Origin: DATFVJ01 sp963826515
Lineage (GTDB): Bacteria; Actinomycetota; Actinomycetes; Streptosporangiales; Streptosporangiaceae
Direction: 5' to 3'
Assembly: GCA_963826515.1 (NCBI GenBank)
Contig: CAWGXI010000010.1
Location: forward strand, 558,001-622,000
DNA: 64,000 nucleotides
This document shows, in pieces, positions 60,701 through 64,000 of this stretch (the first letter of the stretch is position 1; every line of letters begins with the position of its first letter). The translations under genes were made by a program, and so were the position numbers. The notes under the pieces are model-generated. The model had not been told where the DNA came from. It searched no databases and saw only the letters and a list, made by a program, of their open reading frames with translations.

Positions 60701-60784
60701 GGACCAGACATTATCAGCCGCCTGCCGGCGATCTCCGGCCGCGCCGAAGCGGGCGCCATTTCAGCCGCCGGCATATCCGCCACG

Positions 60785-60915
60785 CGTGAGGTCAGGACGG
60801 GCACGGCCGCTGAGGTGGCGCAGGTCGTGCTGAAGCTCTGCTCGCCGCAATCCGCTTTCGTCGCCGGGACGGTGATCCCGGTCGACGGCGGGCAATCCGC
60901 GGGTAACAAACCGCG
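60785..60915 (+). pseudogene. C-terminal fragment of a short-chain dehydrogenase/reductase
   Basis: A plus-strand frame reads GTAAEVAQVVLKLCSPQSAF then VAGTVIPVDGGQSAG. This is the diagnostic end of SDR enzymes: AEVA helix, CSP.S.F.G turn, IPVDGG. No catalytic YxxxK or Rossmann portion precedes it; the neighbouring bases are intergenic or antisense to the thioesterase. A truncated relic. Confidence 0.8.
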
Positions 60916-61003
60916 CAATGTACCGGCAGGGCGAGCCAATGCCCGCCGCGGCCGAAGATCCCGCACCGCAGCAGGGGACGTCATGACCGCGCCGACTGCG
61001 TGA

Positions 61004-62620
61004 TCACTGGTACGTGATCATGACCGGCGCAGGTTTCTTCGCCATCGTCTCGTCCGGGCTCATCGTCGGATGGTCCATGACGTAGAAGTTCTTCCAGCCG
61101 AAGAACACGCCAGGAGGGGCCGCCTTGGTGACGGCGTTCCACGTCTCCTGCTTCACGTCCGGCGTGCCCTGCCCGTCCATGTGGATGACGATCGCGAGAT
61201 CGTCGTGACTGGTGTCAAGGTTCTGCTCGTTGCTGATCATCGACAGCCTGAACTGGTGCAGCACCAGCATCTTCTGGGGCAGATGATGCTCGGCGGTGAG
61301 GCCGGCCAGCCACCTGACCACGCTGTTGACCTCGTTGACGTCGACACTGCCAATCTGCTGCAGTGGCACCTGTCCCGGGTTCAGCTTCCACTCCGCGTCC
61401 AGGGCCAGCCCGACGTCGGGCAGGCTCAGCAGGGACTCGTACGCCTTGGCCTGGGTGAGCAGATTGGCCCGCCCTGGTTGCAGGTCCAGGACGACGTACA
61501 TACCGGCGGCGGTCGCCCGTTCCACCCACGGGCGAAGGGAGGCCACGCTGGACTCACCGGAGTAGTCGCCGTCCATGCCTGGCCCGCTCAGCGCCACGGT
61601 AGCGATGATCTCGAAGGTGGGGACCACAGGTACTCTGCTCAGTCGCTGGCAGGAAGCGGCAACCTCCCTGGCCCGCGCGATGCTCGCGGAAAGGTCCTGC
61701 TGGCCGAGGGCGCCGAGCGCGGGAGCATCGGGGTGGCCATAAAGAGCGACGAGCCGGCGCCCGGGGAAGACAACCTGTCCGCCGCCCGGCAGCTGCACCC
61801 CGGTCGCCGCGGTGGCGATCCGCGCTGCCGGCCAGGCCGGCCCGAAACTGGCCCCGACCGCGATCACCTCGCGCGGCCGCGCGGCCGCGAGCGCACTGAT
61901 GGCGCTGGCGTCGGCGCGCGGGTCGTCGCCGTGGACAGTGACTACTGTCGCACCTGCCACATCCGCGGTTGTGGCGGCCGCCGTGGTCGCGGCGTCGAGC
62001 TGACCCGGGTGCTCAAGCAGGACCACATGGCCGAGGGGTGCGGGCGCCCGTGTCGTGGGCAGCTCGGCCGGGTTGGTGACCACGTGGATCCCCGGCAGCT
62101 GACCGGCGAGCGCGTTCCCCGTCAGCCCCACTGCCAGCACAGCACGGGGATGCAGGTCGTCGATCTCTGCGCGCATCGCGGCGCTGGTGGCCGAAGGGCC
62201 CGCGGACGTGGTGCTGCCCGCCGGCCTGGTGGCCGCCTGGACCGCGGTGAGGAGCAGGGGCGCACCGGCATGCCTGGCTCGGCTGGCGGCGACCGCCAGG
62301 TCAGCTGGACGTTGCGAATTTGCTACCACGACGATAGGGGAGGCGGCGAATAACTGCCGTGCCATGTCCGCGGCGAGCACGTCGGGAGCGGTGCCGGTAA
62401 GCACCGATGTCGCCGATACGGGTGGGTGGGTGCGGGCCGCGAGCGGCCGGGAGGTTGAAGCCGATCCCGATTGGCCCGCGCACGCGGTGGCCCCGGCCAG
62501 CACGGCGGACAGCACCAGCAGCAATGCTGCGGTACTAAGCCGCACCTGAGCATGGGCGCGATCGGACGACGGGCTCATGACGCGGCGTGCGCGCAGCACG
62601 ATGGCAGCTCCATTCGTCAC
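61004..62620 (-). CDS. Secreted or lipid-anchored protein of unknown function
   Basis: The 538 residues start at a GTG (62620), or possibly at the ATG at 62578 (MSPSSDRAHAQVRLSTAALL). A signal sequence (STAALLLVLSAVLAGATACA) is evident; the Cys suggests a lipoprotein but the lipobox is not classical. The N-terminal half (ASPIVVVANSQRPADLAVAA, PRAVLAVGLTGNALAGQLPG) resembles cell-wall-binding repeat-2-like modules. The second half (YVVLDLQPGRANLLTQAKAY, GLALDAEWKLNPGQVPLQQI, IVIHMDGQG) looks like a barrel-type domain with acidic residues. I cannot name a function. Confidence 0.82.
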   Translation of the reverse strand: MTNGAAIVLRARRVMSPSSDRAHAQVRLSTAALLLVLSAVLAGATACAGQSGSASTSRPLAARTHPPVSATSVLTGTAPDVLAADMARQLFAASPIVVVANSQRPADLAVAASRARHAGAPLLLTAVQAATRPAGSTTSAGPSATSAAMRAEIDDLHPRAVLAVGLTGNALAGQLPGIHVVTNPAELPTTRAPAPLGHVVLLEHPGQLDAATTAAATTADVAGATVVTVHGDDPRADASAISALAAARPREVIAVGASFGPAWPAARIATAATGVQLPGGGQVVFPGRRLVALYGHPDAPALGALGQQDLSASIARAREVAASCQRLSRVPVVPTFEIIATVALSGPGMDGDYSGESSVASLRPWVERATAAGMYVVLDLQPGRANLLTQAKAYESLLSLPDVGLALDAEWKLNPGQVPLQQIGSVDVNEVNSVVRWLAGLTAEHHLPQKMLVLHQFRLSMISNEQNLDTSHDDLAIVIHMDGQGTPDVKQETWNAVTKAAPPGVFFGWKNFYVMDHPTMSPDETMAKKPAPVMITYQ

Positions 62621-62817
62621 GAATCATCCCCGCCGCGACCCGGCGGCCGGAATCAGCTTCTCCCCTGAGGAAACTACGCGGTTGCCCCCGGCCGGCGCGT
62701 CCGGAATCCTAAGATTTCGCCGCTAATACGCTAAATCGCCTGATTAGCAGTCGGCGCTGGCCGGCGCCTGGAGCACGGCACTTGAGCCGGTTGACCCACC
62801 GGACGGTATCGGAGATG

Positions 62818-63378
62818 TCAGAAGGTGGCCGGAACCGACACGCCGCCATACGGCCCGGGCGCCGTGGGCGCGACCTCCGTGGCCGGGCCTGCCGCCCGTC
62901 CTGGTGATGCTGCCCCCTGTCCTGGCGATGCTGCCCCCTCAGTCACGATCACCACGGGGCAGGGGGCTTGCCGCAGGCAACTCGCGGCGATCGGGCCCAC
63001 CGTCTGCCTCAGCGGCGAATCGGCGTGATGTCCGCCAAGCACCAGCAGTTCGGCCTCCGCGCATTGATCGACGATGACGCGCGCAGGCGGGCCGCAGACC
63101 AGCGCCGCCCGCACCTTCACGCTGGGCGCCGGACCGAACGCCGCACGCATCGCGCGTGCCACGTCAGCCTCCGCCCGCCGTCGCTCGCCGTCAGCCGTCG
63201 GCCGCCGGCTCACCGGGGCGTATGGGGCGAAACTGGCGAGCGGCACATCCCACGCACGCAAGACAACGATCTCCGCATCGCGCAATCGGGCCAGATCAGC
63301 CGCCCACTCAAGGGCAGCGACCAACGCCGGCGAGCCGTCTACCCCGACCACGATCGCGCCGCTGACAGACTCAGACAT
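62818..63378 (-). CDS. Universal stress protein (UspA family)
   Basis: Single USP domain of about 145 residues plus a Pro/Gly/Ala tail. It has AIVVGVDGSPALVAALEWAA at the N-terminus and SVKVRAALVCGPPARVIVDQ. The usual ATP-binding GxRGxGGxxxxxxGS loop is altered to LGGHHADSPLRQTVGPIAAS, so nucleotide binding is uncertain. It ends APCPVVIVTEGAASPGQG with a duplicated AASPG unit. Divergent from glgX. Confidence 0.92.
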   Translation of the reverse strand: MSESVSGAIVVGVDGSPALVAALEWAADLARLRDAEIVVLRAWDVPLASFAPYAPVSRRPTADGERRRAEADVARAMRAAFGPAPSVKVRAALVCGPPARVIVDQCAEAELLVLGGHHADSPLRQTVGPIAASCLRQAPCPVVIVTEGAASPGQGAASPGRAAGPATEVAPTAPGPYGGVSVPATF

Positions 63379-63706
63379 GGCATCTCCTTAACTCAAACAT
63401 CACCAGCCGGAGGGTGGCCGGCTAGAGCCTTACGTCCCGTTGAGCTGCGAGTTTGCCCACAGATCGCGCGCCACGAGGGGCGAACCTCCCGGCGGGGGCC
63501 GGGAGGTTCGGCCCTTACTGGACGGGCGTGGCGGGGTGACAATGACTTCGTCACGATTTGCCATAGCGAGATGATTAGGCTGAGGCTGAAGGCGGAAGCG
63601 CAAGCGAACGGCAGACGGCGCCCGGCTAACTGCGGGCCGGCTGACTGCGGGCGGGCTGCCCGCGCCGGGTGGTCACCAAAACAGCACGGAATGTGCAGGA
63701 GGTGGC
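63379..63706. other. Divergent spacer between usp and glgX
   Basis: The 328-base gap holds the hairpin at 63481-63510 and must contain promoters in both directions. A short AGGAG precedes the usp start. AGGAGG lies five bases before the glgX ATG. No other element seen. Confidence 0.6.
63481..63510. terminator. Strong 13-bp perfect hairpin
   Basis: CGAACCTCCCGGC pairs without mismatch with GCCGGGAGGTTCG around a GGGG loop. No T-run follows on either strand. Because both flanking genes point away, it is not an obvious 3'-end terminator. It could be an operator, a leader structure or the end of a lost gene. Confidence 0.6.
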
Positions 63707-64000
63707 ATGGAGATCTGGCCGGGACGGCCGTTCCCCCTGGGCGCCACACCCGATGAGCTCGGGACCAATTTCGCGGTGGCGTCGGAGATAGCCCAGCGGG
63801 TGGTGCTGTGCCTGTTCGACCAGAGCGGCGCGGAAACCCAGGTGCCGCTGCCGGAAATCAATGACGGCGTCTGGCATGGGTTCGTGCCGGAGATCAGTGC
63901 CGGCCAGCGGTACGGCTACCGGGTGATTGGACCGTATGATCCTGCGGCCGGGCTGCGCTGCAACCCGGCGAAACTGCTGCTCGACCCCTATGCCAAGTCG
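63707..64000 (+). CDS. glgX: Glycogen debranching enzyme GlgX, 5' part only
   Basis: Isoamylase-type debranching enzyme. The first 98 codons are visible: MEIWPGRPFPLGATPDELGT, NFAVASEIAQRVVLCLFDQS, and the CBM48 motif region GVWHGFVPEISAGQRYGYRV then NPAKLLLDPYAK. AGGAGG precedes the ATG by five bases. The catalytic GH13 domain lies beyond the window. Confidence 0.93.
   Translation, partial: MEIWPGRPFPLGATPDELGTNFAVASEIAQRVVLCLFDQSGAETQVPLPEINDGVWHGFVPEISAGQRYGYRVIGPYDPAAGLRCNPAKLLLDPYAKS

Overview
This is a chromosomal window from a high-GC actinomycete (Actinomycetota). I cannot fix the genus. The evidence is the zinc-finger (C+) forms of L33, L36, S14 and S4, PadR/DUF1707 gene pairing, low-complexity ribosomal-protein extensions, and a gene order matching the actinobacterial secE-nusG-rplKA-rplJL-rpoBC-rpsLG-fusA-tuf-S10-spc-alpha supercluster.

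Layout. Bases 1-4.2 kb hold, on the minus strand, the 5' part of nnrE/nnrD, then glmM, rpsI and rplM. At 4.5-9.3 kb two plus-strand genes encode paralogous single-pass membrane proteins with long disordered Pro/Gly-rich N-termini; the second is frameshifted. They sit where mycobacteria carry the ESX-4 locus. From 9.7 to 47.9 kb nearly everything is minus-strand: truA, rplQ, rpoA, rpsD, rpsK, rpsM, rpmJ, infA, a DUF1707 gene, map, adk, secY, the spc and S10 clusters, tuf, fusA, rpsG, rpsL, rpoC, rpoB, rplL, rplJ with its L10 leader and attenuator, rplA, rplK, nusG, secE and tRNA-Trp. Reading right to left is the direction of transcription.

From 48.6 kb the window becomes a mixed housekeeping/accessory region: aspC-type aminotransferase, a broken adenosine deaminase, murB, two MaoC/hotdog dehydratases, rpmG and tRNA-Met. 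Then follow a broken MetE-like gene, stubs of an FAD oxidoreductase and a methyltransferase, a PadR regulator with a frameshifted DUF1707 partner, a broken MFS transporter, an IclR regulator, a PaaI-type thioesterase, an SDR stub, a secreted protein, a universal stress protein and the start of glgX.

Two patterns stand out. First, tandem minisatellites recur throughout: in the leaders or spacers of rplJ, rpsL and rpoB, beside both tRNAs, at the truA 3' end, and inside coding sequence as extensions of L15, L17 and L29. Some spacers also hold partial gene-end duplications and dispersed repeats. Second, at least six lesioned genes cluster at 50-61 kb, while over 35 kb of essential genes, including 7 kb of rpoBC, is free of frame breaks. 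That points to real gene decay rather than uniformly poor sequence. I see no CRISPR array, insertion sequence, rRNA gene or obvious defence system.
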